NCBI RefSeq assembly: GCF_031432425.1
Contig: NZ_JAVKPH010000020.1
Location: 8,003 to 72,002 of the forward strand
Reading direction: 5' to 3'
DNA from: Ruixingdingia sedimenti
GTDB lineage: Bacteria > Pseudomonadota > Alphaproteobacteria > Rhodobacterales > Rhodobacteraceae
DNA: 64,000 nucleotides
The notes below the pieces were generated by a model that was not told the origin of the DNA, made no database searches, and saw nothing but the letters and a program-made list of their open reading frames with translations. This document shows positions 25,392 through 34,015 of the stretch, piece by piece. The position numbers and the translations under genes were made by a program. Each line of letters starts with the position of its first letter. Position 1 is the first letter of the stretch.

Positions 25392-27560
25392 ATGGCGGAT
25401 CGGCTGGATCGGGCGGGCTTGCAGGTGGACCTGCGGCTTGCGGCCTTTGTCGAGGGGCGGGTGCTGCCCGGGACGGGTATCGCGGCGGAAGGCTTCTGGG
25501 CGGGGCTCGCGGCGGCGGTGCAGGACTTCGGCCCCCGCAACCGCGCGCTGCTGGACCGGCGGGCGGAATTGCAGGCGCAGATCGACGCCTGGCACATCGC
25601 CCGCCGGGGTCAGGCGCCCGACCCGGCGGCAGAGCGCAAGTTCCTGGAAGGGATCGGCTATATCGAACCCGAAGGCCCCGATTTCACCATAGAGACCACC
25701 GGCACCGACCCCGAGATCGCCACCATTCCCGGCCCGCAGCTGGTGGTGCCGGTGACGAATGCGCGCTATGCGCTGAACGCGGCGAATGCGCGGTGGGGCT
25801 CGCTCTACGATGCGCTTTACGGCACCGATGCGCTGGGCAGCCTGCCGCCCCCGGGGGGCTATGACGCGGCGCGCGGGGCCAAGGTGATCCGCTGGGGGCG
25901 CGATTTCCTCGACGCCGCGGCGCCGCTGGTGGGTGCAAGCTGGCGCGAGGCGCATCGTTTCGCGATCCGGGACGGCAGGCTGTCGATCGGGCTTTCGGCC
26001 GGGTCCGCGGGCCTGAAACAGCCGGAAAAGTTCGTGGCCCATGAAGGCCCCACCGGATCGCCCACCCGCGTGGTGCTGTGCAACAACGGGCTGCATATCG
26101 ACATCCGGGTGGATGCGGGCACCCCCATCGGCGCGGCGGATCCGGGGCGGATCGCCGACATCCGGCTCGAATCCGCCGTGTCCGTGATCATGGATTGCGA
26201 GGATTCGGTGGCCTGCGTGGATGCCGCCGACAAGGTGGCCGCCTATGCCAACTGGCTGGGCCTGATGAAGGGCGACCTGACCGCAGAGGTGACGAAGGGC
26301 GGCCGCACCTTCACCCGCCGTCTTGCCGCCGACCGCCGCTATACCGGCCCCGAGGGCGGGCCGGTCACGCTGAAGGGCCGGGCGCTGATGCTGGTGCGCA
26401 ACGTGGGCCATCTGATGACCACGCCCGCCGTGCTGGACCCCGATGGCGCGGAAATCCCCGAAGGCATCCTCGACGCCTTCGTCACCGTGCTGTGCGGGCT
26501 GCACGACCGGGTGAAAGAGGCCCCGCGCAATTCCGCCACCGGCGCGATCTATGTCGTCAAGCCCAAGATGCACGGGCCGGCCGAGGTCGCCTTCACCGTC
26601 GATCTGTTCGACCGGGTGGAGGATGTGCTGTCCTTGCCGCGCAACACGGTCAAGCTGGGCATCATGGACGAGGAACGGCGCACCAGCGTGAACCTCAAGG
26701 AATGCATCCGCGCGGCCAAGGCCCGGGTCGCCTTCATCAACACCGGCTTTCTGGACCGCACCGGGGACGAAATCCACACCGCGATGGAGGCCGGGCCGAT
26801 GATCCGCAAGGGCGACATGCGCGCCGCCCCCTGGATCGCGGCCTACGAGGACCGCAATGTCGATATCGGGCTTGCCTGCGGGCTCAGGGGCCGGGCGCAG
26901 ATCGGCAAGGGCATGTGGGCGATGCCCGACCGGATGGCCGACATGCTGGCGCAGAAGATCGCGCATCCCAAGGCGGGGGCAAGCTGCGCCTGGGTGCCCT
27001 CGCCCACCGCCGCGACGCTGCATGCGACGCATTACCACCGGGTGGACGTGGCGGCGCGGCAGGACGAGATCGCGGCCGGCGGCCCCCGCGGGCGGATGGA
27101 GGATCTGCTGACCATCCCCCTTGCCCCCGCAGGCTGGACGGCGGAGGAGGTTCAGGCCGAACTCGACAACAACTGCCAGGGGATCCTGGGCTATGTCGTG
27201 CGGTGGGTGGATCAGGGCGTGGGCTGTTCCACCGTGCCCGACATTCACGACATGGGCCTGATGGAGGACCGCGCGACCTGCCGGATTTCCGCGCAGGCGC
27301 TGGCGAACTGGCTGCACCATGGCGTGGTGACGCCGGAGCAGCTGGACGAAACCCTGCGCCGCATGGCCGTGGTCGTGGACCGCCAGAATGCCGCCGACCC
27401 CGCCTACCGCCCGATGGCGCCGGGGTTCGACGGCCCCGCCTTCCTTGCCGCCCGTGCGCTTGTGGCCGAGGGCCGCGCGCAGCCCTCGGGCTATACCGAG
27501 CCGATACTGCATGCGGCGCGGGCGGCGGTGAAGGCGACGCTGGACGACACCACGGCGTGA
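25392..27560 (+). CDS. glcB: Malate synthase G
   Basis: 722 residues, the long single-chain G isoform that condenses glyoxylate with acetyl-CoA to malate. Landmarks are GPQLVVPVTNARYALNAANA in the N-terminal part, VIMDCEDSVACVDAADK, YVVKPKMHGPAEVAF, LGIMDEERRTSVNLKECI, and GKGMWAMPDRMADML near the active site. It starts 60 bp after the photolyase-family stop, with AGGAGACGGGG as ribosome site. Isocitrate lyase is not in the window, so this enzyme may serve glycolate/glyoxylate or the glyoxylate shunt with a distant partner. Confidence 0.97.
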   Translation: MADRLDRAGLQVDLRLAAFVEGRVLPGTGIAAEGFWAGLAAAVQDFGPRNRALLDRRAELQAQIDAWHIARRGQAPDPAAERKFLEGIGYIEPEGPDFTIETTGTDPEIATIPGPQLVVPVTNARYALNAANARWGSLYDALYGTDALGSLPPPGGYDAARGAKVIRWGRDFLDAAAPLVGASWREAHRFAIRDGRLSIGLSAGSAGLKQPEKFVAHEGPTGSPTRVVLCNNGLHIDIRVDAGTPIGAADPGRIADIRLESAVSVIMDCEDSVACVDAADKVAAYANWLGLMKGDLTAEVTKGGRTFTRRLAADRRYTGPEGGPVTLKGRALMLVRNVGHLMTTPAVLDPDGAEIPEGILDAFVTVLCGLHDRVKEAPRNSATGAIYVVKPKMHGPAEVAFTVDLFDRVEDVLSLPRNTVKLGIMDEERRTSVNLKECIRAAKARVAFINTGFLDRTGDEIHTAMEAGPMIRKGDMRAAPWIAAYEDRNVDIGLACGLRGRAQIGKGMWAMPDRMADMLAQKIAHPKAGASCAWVPSPTAATLHATHYHRVDVAARQDEIAAGGPRGRMEDLLTIPLAPAGWTAEEVQAELDNNCQGILGYVVRWVDQGVGCSTVPDIHDMGLMEDRATCRISAQALANWLHHGVVTPEQLDETLRRMAVVVDRQNAADPAYRPMAPGFDGPAFLAARALVAEGRAQPSGYTEPILHAARAAVKATLDDTTA

Positions 27561-27582
27561 GCGATCCGGCCGCCGGGCCGGA

Positions 27583-28353
27583 TCAATCCCAATGCAGCTT
27601 GCGGAAATCGAACCCGTCCCCGATGGCGGGTTTGACGATCTCGAAATAGGGCGACAGGTCGAAATCGCGCGGCGCGAACAGGGAATAGTGGCGGATGTGG
27701 AAAACCTCCCGCGCGGCGTCGTCGTCGAGGGCACCGCTGTCGGATACCTCGGGCAGGATGGGATAGTTGATCGACTGGAACGCCTGCGCGATCAGCGAGG
27801 AACAGATCGCCCGCGTCGGATCGCCCGATCCGAACGCCAGCGCCCGGCGCCGCAGATGCGCGGGCAGGGGCGGCAGCGGCAGAAAGAAACGCAGCAGATC
27901 GAAGATGTTTCGCAGGTCGTAGCGCAGACCGATCTTGCCCGCCATGAAGGCCACCAGCGCCGCCCGGTCCGCATCGCCGAGCGAACTTGCCCGGCAGATG
28001 CGCAGGTTGAAGCCGCGGTAGGATCCCAGGGGTGCCGCGACGCAGCCCTGATGCAGGTTGACCTCGATCAGCCGGGGGCGTTCCGATCCGTCGGCGGGCG
28101 CGGGCAGGGCGTCGCCGATGTAAAGCGCGGCATGCGACCAGGTGGATTGCGTCAGATACTTGATCGCGCCCGAAATCCGCTCGTTCCCCTCGACCAGCAG
28201 CACATCGCCGGGCCGCAGCGCCCGGCAGATCCTGTCGAAGTCGATATGCGCGCGCGGTTTGTAGCCGGGGCGCTTTGCGTGCAGCATCCGCGCCATGCCG
28301 TGGCCGAGCCTGCCGAGCAGCCCGTCCCATGTTTTCCGCAGTCCTTCCATCAT
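27583..28353 (-). CDS. YiiX/YebB-like permuted papain-fold (NlpC/P60-type) hydrolase
   Basis: 256 residues. The permuted NlpC/P60 layout puts the His first, in LRPGDVLLVEG...QSTWSHAALYIGDA, and the Cys late, in TRAICSSLIAQAFQS. A glutamate in RLIEVNLHQG is a plausible third residue. No signal peptide is obvious. These enzymes act on amide or ester bonds of lipids, peptides or peptidoglycan; the substrate is unknown. It converges with glcB (22 bp between stops) and lies just downstream of map on the same strand. Confidence 0.82.
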   Translation of the reverse strand: MMEGLRKTWDGLLGRLGHGMARMLHAKRPGYKPRAHIDFDRICRALRPGDVLLVEGNERISGAIKYLTQSTWSHAALYIGDALPAPADGSERPRLIEVNLHQGCVAAPLGSYRGFNLRICRASSLGDADRAALVAFMAGKIGLRYDLRNIFDLLRFFLPLPPLPAHLRRRALAFGSGDPTRAICSSLIAQAFQSINYPILPEVSDSGALDDDAAREVFHIRHYSLFAPRDFDLSPYFEIVKPAIGDGFDFRKLHWD

Positions 28354-28386
28354 CGGACCCCCCTTCGGGGACGGATACCGGAACGG

Positions 28387-29133
28387 TCAGCCCGGCAGCG
28401 TCACCACGATCGCCCCGCGATCCGTCGCCACCACGGTATGTTCGTACTGCACCACCGGCGCGGCGGGTTCGGCGCGCAGCGTCCAGCCGTCATCCCCCTC
28501 GGCCGCCCAGAGGCCGCCCATGGACAGGAAGGGTTCGACCGTCAGCACAAGCCCCCTGTCGATGCGGCGCTTGTCGCGCGTGGGCCATGTGGCGATTTCC
28601 TCGGGGTATTCGTGCAGCGACCGGCCCACGCCGTGGCTGGCGAGGTTGCGGATCAGGGTATAGCCGCGCGCATCGGCGAAACGGCCGATGGCCCTGCCGA
28701 TCCCGGCCAGCGGCCGGCCCGCCCCGACCTGCGCGATGCCGATCTGCATCGCGCGCCTGCCGTCGCGGCAGAGCCGGTCCAGCGCAGGGCGCACCGGCGC
28801 GACACGCCATGTCGCCCCGGTATCGGCGAAATAGCCGTTCTTCGAGGCCGACACGTCGATATTGACCAGATCCCCCGGCGCGATCGCCCGGGGGCCGGGG
28901 ATGCCGTGGGCGATTTCCTCGTTCACGCTGATGCAGGTCGCGCCGGGGAAACCGTAGGTGGATTGCGGGGCGGACAGCGCGCCCTCCTGTTCCAGCAGCG
29001 CGGCCCCGATGGCGTCGAGATCCTGCGTCGTCATGCCCGGTTCCATCGCCTTCGCCATCGCCTGCATGGTGTTGGCGACGATCCGGCCGATGTCCCTCAG
29101 CCCGTCGAGTTCGTCCTGATGCGTGATCGTCAT
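28387..29133 (-). CDS. map: Methionine aminopeptidase, type I
   Basis: 248 residues, pita-bread fold. The metal site is visible: NIDVSASKNGYFADTGATW with two aspartates, LASHGVGRSLHEYPEE with the metal His, and VLTVEPFLSMGG with a ligand Glu; a final glutamate is in VVQYEHTVVATDRG. The substrate-site sequence GFPGATCISVNEEIAHGIPG is canonical. It removes the initiator methionine from new proteins; this may be one of several paralogues in the genome, since the sequence is somewhat divergent from housekeeping map genes. Confidence 0.93.
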   Translation of the reverse strand: MTITHQDELDGLRDIGRIVANTMQAMAKAMEPGMTTQDLDAIGAALLEQEGALSAPQSTYGFPGATCISVNEEIAHGIPGPRAIAPGDLVNIDVSASKNGYFADTGATWRVAPVRPALDRLCRDGRRAMQIGIAQVGAGRPLAGIGRAIGRFADARGYTLIRNLASHGVGRSLHEYPEEIATWPTRDKRRIDRGLVLTVEPFLSMGGLWAAEGDDGWTLRAEPAAPVVQYEHTVVATDRGAIVVTLPG

Positions 29134-29326
29134 CTGCCGGGGTCTTTCCGAAGCCGCCTGTCGGGGGCAGTCTAGCGCCGGATGCCGGCAATGTCCCGCA
29201 GGCAGGCGCCTGCCGGCTGTGCATCACCGCACCGCATCTGATCAAATGCCCTTGTGCGGGGCGGCCCCCCTTCACCTGCCGCGCGCAAGCGCCTATCATC
29301 ATCCCGAGCGGAACAGGAAAGCGCAG

Positions 29327-30124
29327 ATGCAACGCCCCGTCGCGCGGCGGCCGGTTGTCGGGATCATCGGCAACATGGCGCTGCTGAACGAAAGCTACCC
29401 CGTCCATGCGGGCGGCACGATGAACACCCAGGCGGTGGCCGAGGTGGCAGGCTGCCTGCCGCTGCTGATCCCGGCCGATCCGCGTTTCGTCACGGTGCCG
29501 GAACTGCTCGACATCTGCGACGGCTTCCTGCTGACGGGGGGGCGGCCGAACGTCCACCCCTCGGAATACGGCGAGGAGGAAACCCCCGCCCACGGCACGT
29601 TCGAGCGTGCGCGCGACGCGATCACCCTGCCGCTGGTGCGTGCCTGCGTGGAACGCGGCCAGCCCTTCTTCGGCATCTGCCGCGGGTTTCAGGAGGTGAA
29701 CGTGGCCCTGGGCGGCACGCTCTACCCGGAAATCCGCGACCTGCCGGGGCGGATGAACCACCGCATGCCGCCCGACGGCACGATCGAGGAAAAGTTCGCC
29801 CTGCGCCACATGGTCCGCTTCACCCCCGGGGGGGTGTTCGCGCGGCTGATGGGGGCGGAAGAGGTGATGACCAACACGCTGCACGGCCAGGGGATCAAGA
29901 CCCCGGGCGCGCGGATCGTGATCGACGGGCAGGCGCCCGACGGCACGCCCGAGGCGATCTATGTCAAGGATGCGCCGGGCTTTACCCTGTCGGTGCAGTG
30001 GCACCCGGAATGGAACGCGGCCAACGATCCGGTCTCGCGCCCGCTGTTCACGGCCTTTGGCCGGGCGGTGGCGGATTGGGCGTCGGCGCGCGAGGGCCCC
30101 GCGGCGGCACGCCGCAGCGCCTGA
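29327..30124 (+). CDS. Class I glutamine amidotransferase-like hydrolase (gamma-glutamyl-GABA hydrolase family)
   Basis: 265 residues of the PuuD/peptidase C26 type. The nucleophile elbow FFGICRGFQEVNVALGG contains the catalytic Cys, and LSVQWHPEWNA gives the catalytic His and Glu. The start MQRPVARRPVVGIIGNMALL is at 29327 with ACAGGAAAG upstream. Family members hydrolyse gamma-glutamyl-GABA in putrescine breakdown or related gamma-glutamyl amides. No other puu gene is nearby, so the substrate is open. Confidence 0.88.
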   Translation: MQRPVARRPVVGIIGNMALLNESYPVHAGGTMNTQAVAEVAGCLPLLIPADPRFVTVPELLDICDGFLLTGGRPNVHPSEYGEEETPAHGTFERARDAITLPLVRACVERGQPFFGICRGFQEVNVALGGTLYPEIRDLPGRMNHRMPPDGTIEEKFALRHMVRFTPGGVFARLMGAEEVMTNTLHGQGIKTPGARIVIDGQAPDGTPEAIYVKDAPGFTLSVQWHPEWNAANDPVSRPLFTAFGRAVADWASAREGPAAARRSA

Positions 30125-30179
30125 GCGCCGGTTGCAAAACGCGCGCCCGTCGCGGATGATCGGGCATCGTTCCGGGACG

Positions 30180-30259
30180 TGCGCCTGCGCGCGGGATTCC
30201 GGGACGAATGCGCGCCTGCGCGCGGGATCCCGGGGCATTTGCGCGCCTGCGCGCGCGGG
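30180..30259. repeat. Short tandem repeat, about 2.6 units of 31 bp
   Basis: Three starts of the unit GCGC(GC)CTGCGCGCGGGAT occur at about 30180, 30210 and 30241, with TCCGGGACGAAT / CCCGGGGCATTT completing units one and two. It lies just before the flavodoxin-domain gene and ends 10 bases before its ATG. Confidence 0.7.
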
Positions 30260-30269
30260 GGGGCATGCG

Positions 30270-30815
30270 ATGAAATTCGTCATCGTCTACGGCACCACCG
30301 AAGGCCAGACCCGCCGCATCGCGCGGTTCTGCGCCGATCGGCTGGCCGATGCGGGCCATGCGGTGGAACTGCTGCCCGCGGCAGAGGCGGGCGATCTGGA
30401 ACTGTCGCGGTTCGACGGCGCGGTGCTTGCCGGTTCGCTGCATATCGGCGCGTTCCAGAAGGAACTTGCGGCTTTCGCCACCGCCCGGGCGGCGGCGCTG
30501 CGGGCGATGCCGACGCTGTTCCTGGCGGTGTCGCTGGCGGCGGCGGGGCAGGATGCGGGCGACTGGGCGGGGCTGCGCGCCTGCGTCGAACGGTTCAGCG
30601 CCGCTTCGGGCTGGGTGCCGGGGCAGGTGGCGCATGTGGCGGGGGCGTTCCGGTTCACCCAGTACGATTTCTTCCGCACCTGGGCGATGCGCTGGATCGC
30701 CTCGGAAAAGGGCGTCGCCGTCACGGCGGGCGCGGATACCGAGTTCACCGACTGGGCCGCCCTCGGGGCGCTGCTCGACACCTGGGCCGCGGGCGTGACG
30801 CCGCGCCGGGGATGA
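30270..30815 (+). CDS. Flavodoxin-domain protein (HemG-like)
   Basis: 181 residues. The N-terminus MKFVIVYGTTEGQTRRIARF contains the T-T-E-G-Q-T FMN-phosphate loop, and FDGAVLAGSLHIGAFQKEL is the second FMN-binding stretch. The helix-rich tail TQYDFFRTWAMRWIASEKG resembles HemG-type flavoproteins, where it contacts the membrane. A protoporphyrinogen oxidase role is possible but not shown; many such genes encode general flavodoxin-like reductases. No strong ribosome site is seen (GGGGGGGCATGCG), and a short tandem repeat lies right upstream. Confidence 0.8.
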   Translation: MKFVIVYGTTEGQTRRIARFCADRLADAGHAVELLPAAEAGDLELSRFDGAVLAGSLHIGAFQKELAAFATARAAALRAMPTLFLAVSLAAAGQDAGDWAGLRACVERFSAASGWVPGQVAHVAGAFRFTQYDFFRTWAMRWIASEKGVAVTAGADTEFTDWAALGALLDTWAAGVTPRRG

Positions 30816-30850
30816 CGGGGGCAGGGCAGGCCCCGACCTGTGCAGGGGCG

Positions 30851-31468
30851 TCAGCGGACGATGACCTTCGCCCCCACCGGCACGCGGTCGTAAAGGTCGA
30901 TCACGTCCTGGTTGACCATGCGGATGCAGCCCGACGAGGCCGCGCGCCCGATCGTCCACCATTCCGGCGTGCCGTGGATGCGGTAGCCGGTATCGTGCCC
31001 GTCCTGCGCCAGATAGATCGCCCGCGCCCCCAAGGGGTTCTTCGGCCCGCCCGGCCGGCCATCGGCCCATTGCGCCAGTTCCGGCTGGCGCCGGATCATC
31101 TCGGGCGGCGGGGTCCATTTGGGCCAGTGCGCCTTGCGGTCCACCACCGCCTCGCCCGTCCAGCCGAACCCCTCGCGCCCCACGCCGATGCCATAGCGCA
31201 GCGCGCTGCGGTCGTCCTGGATCAGGTAGAGATAGCGCGCCGCGGTGTCGATGATGACCGTGCCGGGGGCTTCTTCCGTCTGCATCCCCACCAGCGTGCG
31301 CTGGAAGGCGGGGTTGACCTTTTCCGCCGGGATCGCGGGCAGGGTATGCCGCCCGTCCGCGCGCGAGACATACGGCACGGGCGTGGGCGTATCCTCGACC
31401 GGCGGCGGTTCCAGACAGCCGGCCAGCGGCAGGATCAGGGCCAGGGCAATCGCAAGGCGGATGGGCAT
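30851..31468 (-). CDS. L,D-transpeptidase (YkuD domain) lipoprotein
   Basis: 205 residues. The signal MPIRLAIALALILPLAGC ends in a clean lipobox (LAGC), so the protein is likely a lipoprotein. The YkuD catalytic domain has YLYLIQDDRSALRYGIGVGR, YRIHGTPEWWTIGRAASSGC and IRMVNQDVIDLYDRVP, giving the HGT...SSGCIRM motif with catalytic His and Cys. It cross-links peptidoglycan or attaches proteins to it in the periplasm. The open frame continues far upstream but the lipoprotein signal fixes the start. Confidence 0.93.
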   Translation of the reverse strand: MPIRLAIALALILPLAGCLEPPPVEDTPTPVPYVSRADGRHTLPAIPAEKVNPAFQRTLVGMQTEEAPGTVIIDTAARYLYLIQDDRSALRYGIGVGREGFGWTGEAVVDRKAHWPKWTPPPEMIRRQPELAQWADGRPGGPKNPLGARAIYLAQDGHDTGYRIHGTPEWWTIGRAASSGCIRMVNQDVIDLYDRVPVGAKVIVR

Positions 31469-31539
31469 CGCGCGGATCCTCGGGTTACGTGAAGAGTCTA
31501 CCGCAACCGCCTTGCACTGCAACGGCTTTCCGTGCCCGA

Positions 31540-32379
31540 TCACAGACTGGTGCGCAGATGCCAGAGTTCGGGGAACAGTTCCACCTCCAGCATGCGGCGC
31601 AGGTATTGCACGCCCGAGGTGCCGCCGGTGCCGCGCTTGAAGCCGATGATGCGCTCGACCGTGGTGACGTGGTTGAAACGCCAGCGGCGGAAGTAATCCT
31701 CGAAATCCATCAGTTTTTCGGCCAGCTCGTACAGCTCCCAATACCGTTCCGGTTCGCGGTAGACGGCCGCCCAGGCGGCCTCGACCGCCGGATGGGGCGC
31801 CCGGGGCGCGCGCGGGTCGCGGGCCGTCGCCTCGGGGGGCAGGGCGAAGCCCGCCGCCGCCAGCCGCCCCACCGCCACATCGTAAAGCGAGGGGCGGGCC
31901 AGTTCTGCCTCCAGCGCCGCGGTCAGGTCGGGGCGGTGGGCATGCGGGCGCAGCATGGCGAGGTTGCGGTTGCCCGCGGTGTATTCGATCAGCCGGTACT
32001 GCCAGGACTGGAACCCCGACGACTGGCCGAGCGCGTCGCGGAAGCGCGTGTATTCCGCCGGCGTCATCGTGCGCAGCACGTCCCAGGCGTTGTTCAACTG
32101 CTCGAAGATCCGCGCCACGCGGGACAGCATCTTGAACGCCGGCCGCAGGTCGCCCGCCGCAATCAGATCCCGCGCCGCGCCCAGTTCGTGCAGCGCCAGC
32201 CGCATCCACAGTTCCGAGGTCTGGTGCTGGATGATGAACAGCATCTCGTCATGCGCGGTGCTGCGGGGATGCTGCGCGGTCAGGATCGCGTCGAGGCAGA
32301 GGTAGTCGGTATAGGACATGCGGCCGTCGAAGGCCATCTGCGCGCCGTCGCGGGCGGGGTCGTAGGGGGTCCGGGTCAT
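31540..32379 (-). CDS. kynA: Tryptophan 2,3-dioxygenase
   Basis: 279 residues, a heme enzyme that opens the tryptophan indole ring to N-formylkynurenine. Signature segments are MSYTDYLCLDAILTAQHP, DEMLFIIQHQTSELWMRLAL, SSGFQSWQYRLIEYTAGNRN and FRRWRFNHVTTVERIIGFKR, with the proximal heme His in RFNHV. GGTSGVQYLRRML is the typical C-terminal loop. The ATG at 32379 has AAGGAGAGACCG upstream. kynU lies upstream on the same strand, but the formamidase gene kynB, often between them, is absent here. Confidence 0.96.
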   Translation of the reverse strand: MTRTPYDPARDGAQMAFDGRMSYTDYLCLDAILTAQHPRSTAHDEMLFIIQHQTSELWMRLALHELGAARDLIAAGDLRPAFKMLSRVARIFEQLNNAWDVLRTMTPAEYTRFRDALGQSSGFQSWQYRLIEYTAGNRNLAMLRPHAHRPDLTAALEAELARPSLYDVAVGRLAAAGFALPPEATARDPRAPRAPHPAVEAAWAAVYREPERYWELYELAEKLMDFEDYFRRWRFNHVTTVERIIGFKRGTGGTSGVQYLRRMLEVELFPELWHLRTSL

Positions 32380-32734
32380 CGGTCTCTCCTTGCAATTGGG
32401 GGGGCGGCTCAGGATGCCGCCGCCCGCCCGTTGCAGGCCGAAACCATCGCCATCCGCCGCCAGAGGCAGGCCCAGGCCGAGGGCCGGCAGAGCGGCACCG
32501 ACGCCGCGCGGCCGTTCCATTTTCTGTCTGCAAATATCCCCGCCGGAGGCGCCCCACCCCGCCGTTTGCGCGAAGGGATGGGGCGGTGGCCTCCGGCGGG
32601 GATATTTGGGTCACGGTGAAAGACCGGGGCGCGGGGCCTGCGCCGGGCGGCTTCATCTTTTCCCAAATACCCCCCGCGCGGCGCACCGCCGGCAGCGGTC
32701 AGGGGGGCGGGCGGCGGGGATGAGGGGCGCCCCA
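32380..32734. repeat. 355-bp kynU-kynA gap filled by dispersed intergenic repeat, copy B
   Basis: There is no gene. The block CAAATATCCCCGCCGGAGGC (32531-32550) is followed, in inverted orientation, by GGCCTCCGGCGGGGATATTT (32587-32607), a long imperfect palindrome. Then comes GCGGCTTCATCTTTTCCCAA with ATACCCCCCGCGCGGCGC (32647-32684). The second and third blocks repeat the order seen at 17115-17220. Confidence 0.75.
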
Positions 32735-33928
32735 TCACGTCACCCTTGCGCGGGTCCGGTATTCGGGGCGGTCCCAGGCGGCGGTCGCCATCACCTCGGC
32801 CAGGATGTCGACGGCGCGGGCGACTTCTTCCATCCCGATGAAAAGGGGCGTGAGGCCGAAGCGCAGGATGTCGGGGGCGCGGAAATCGCCGATCACGCCG
32901 CGGGCGATCAGCGCCTGCATGATGGCGTAGCCTTCGGGGTGGCGGAAGCTGACCTGGCTGCCGCGACGGGCCGGGTCGCGGGGGGTGGCGAGGGTCAGGC
33001 CGGGGCAGGCGGCCTCGACCCCGGCGATGAACGCCTCGGTCAGGTCGATCGACCGCGCGCGGACATCGCGCATCTCCACCATGTCCCAGATGTCGAGTGC
33101 TGCGTCGAGGGCGGCGAGTTGCAGGATCGGCGGCGTGCCGACGCGCATCCGTTCGATCCCCCTGCCGGGGCGGTAGTCGAGGTCGAAGGCGAAGGGCGAT
33201 TCATGCCCCAGCCAGCCCGACAGCGCCGGGCGGGCGGTTTCGGCGTGGCGGGGGGCGACATGGATGAAGGCGGGGCCCCCGGGCCCGGCGTTGAGGTATT
33301 TGTAAGTGCAGCCCACGGCGAAATCGACATTGCATCCCGCCAGATCCAGATCCACCGCGCCCGCCGAATGCGCCAGATCCCAGATCGTCAGCGCGCCCGC
33401 GGCATGGGCCTTTTCGGTGATCCGGCGCATGTCGTGGCGCCGCCCGGTGCGATAGTCGACCTCGGTGATCAGCGTCACGGCGACGGTATCGTCGATCGCA
33501 TCCTCCACCGCCTCGGGCGCGACCGTGCGCAGCGCGTAGCCCTGGCCGAGCGTGCGCACCAGACCATCGGCGATATAGAGATCCGAGGGGAAGTTGCCGG
33601 TATCCGACAGGATCACCCGGCGGGCGGGGTTCATCTCCAGCGCGGAGGCGAGCGCCTGATAGACCTTGATCGACAGCGTGTCGCCCATGACCACGGTGCC
33701 CGGCTGCGCCCCGATCAGGCGCGCCACGCGGTCGCCGATACGGGCGGGCATGTCCATCCAGCCGGCGCGGTTCCAGCCGGTGATGAGCATCCGGCCCCAT
33801 TCCTCTGTCACCGTGCGGGCCACGCGGTCGGCGGCGGCGCGCGGCAGGGGGCCGAGCGAGTTGCCGTCGAGGTAGATCATCCCGTCGGGGATCTGGAACA
33901 GGGCGCGGGTGGCGGCGAAATCGGTCAT
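32735..33928 (-). CDS. kynU: Kynureninase
   Basis: 397 residues, a PLP enzyme of the aspartate aminotransferase fold that cleaves kynurenine to anthranilate and alanine. IYLDGNSLGPLPRAA at the start is the kynureninase hallmark. The PLP region has IWDLAHSAGAVDLDL and the Schiff-base Lys in VGCTYKYLNAGPGGPAF. The start at 33928 (MTDFAATRALFQIPDG) follows GGAGGAGC. With kynA it turns tryptophan into anthranilate; the two genes are separated by a 355-bp repeat-bearing gap rather than by kynB. Confidence 0.96.
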   Translation of the reverse strand: MTDFAATRALFQIPDGMIYLDGNSLGPLPRAAADRVARTVTEEWGRMLITGWNRAGWMDMPARIGDRVARLIGAQPGTVVMGDTLSIKVYQALASALEMNPARRVILSDTGNFPSDLYIADGLVRTLGQGYALRTVAPEAVEDAIDDTVAVTLITEVDYRTGRRHDMRRITEKAHAAGALTIWDLAHSAGAVDLDLAGCNVDFAVGCTYKYLNAGPGGPAFIHVAPRHAETARPALSGWLGHESPFAFDLDYRPGRGIERMRVGTPPILQLAALDAALDIWDMVEMRDVRARSIDLTEAFIAGVEAACPGLTLATPRDPARRGSQVSFRHPEGYAIMQALIARGVIGDFRAPDILRFGLTPLFIGMEEVARAVDILAEVMATAAWDRPEYRTRARVT

Positions 33929-34015
33929 GGGCTCCTCCATCGTCTCAAGGCGTGGCATGGGGCGCGGAGCCGGTCAAGTTCGGGCTTGCGATGCCCTTGC
34001 GGCAGGGGTCCGGGG

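Noticed and set aside
30180..30259. CRISPR-like repeat array
   Set aside because: Units are contiguous without unique spacers, there are fewer than three full copies, and no cas genes are near.
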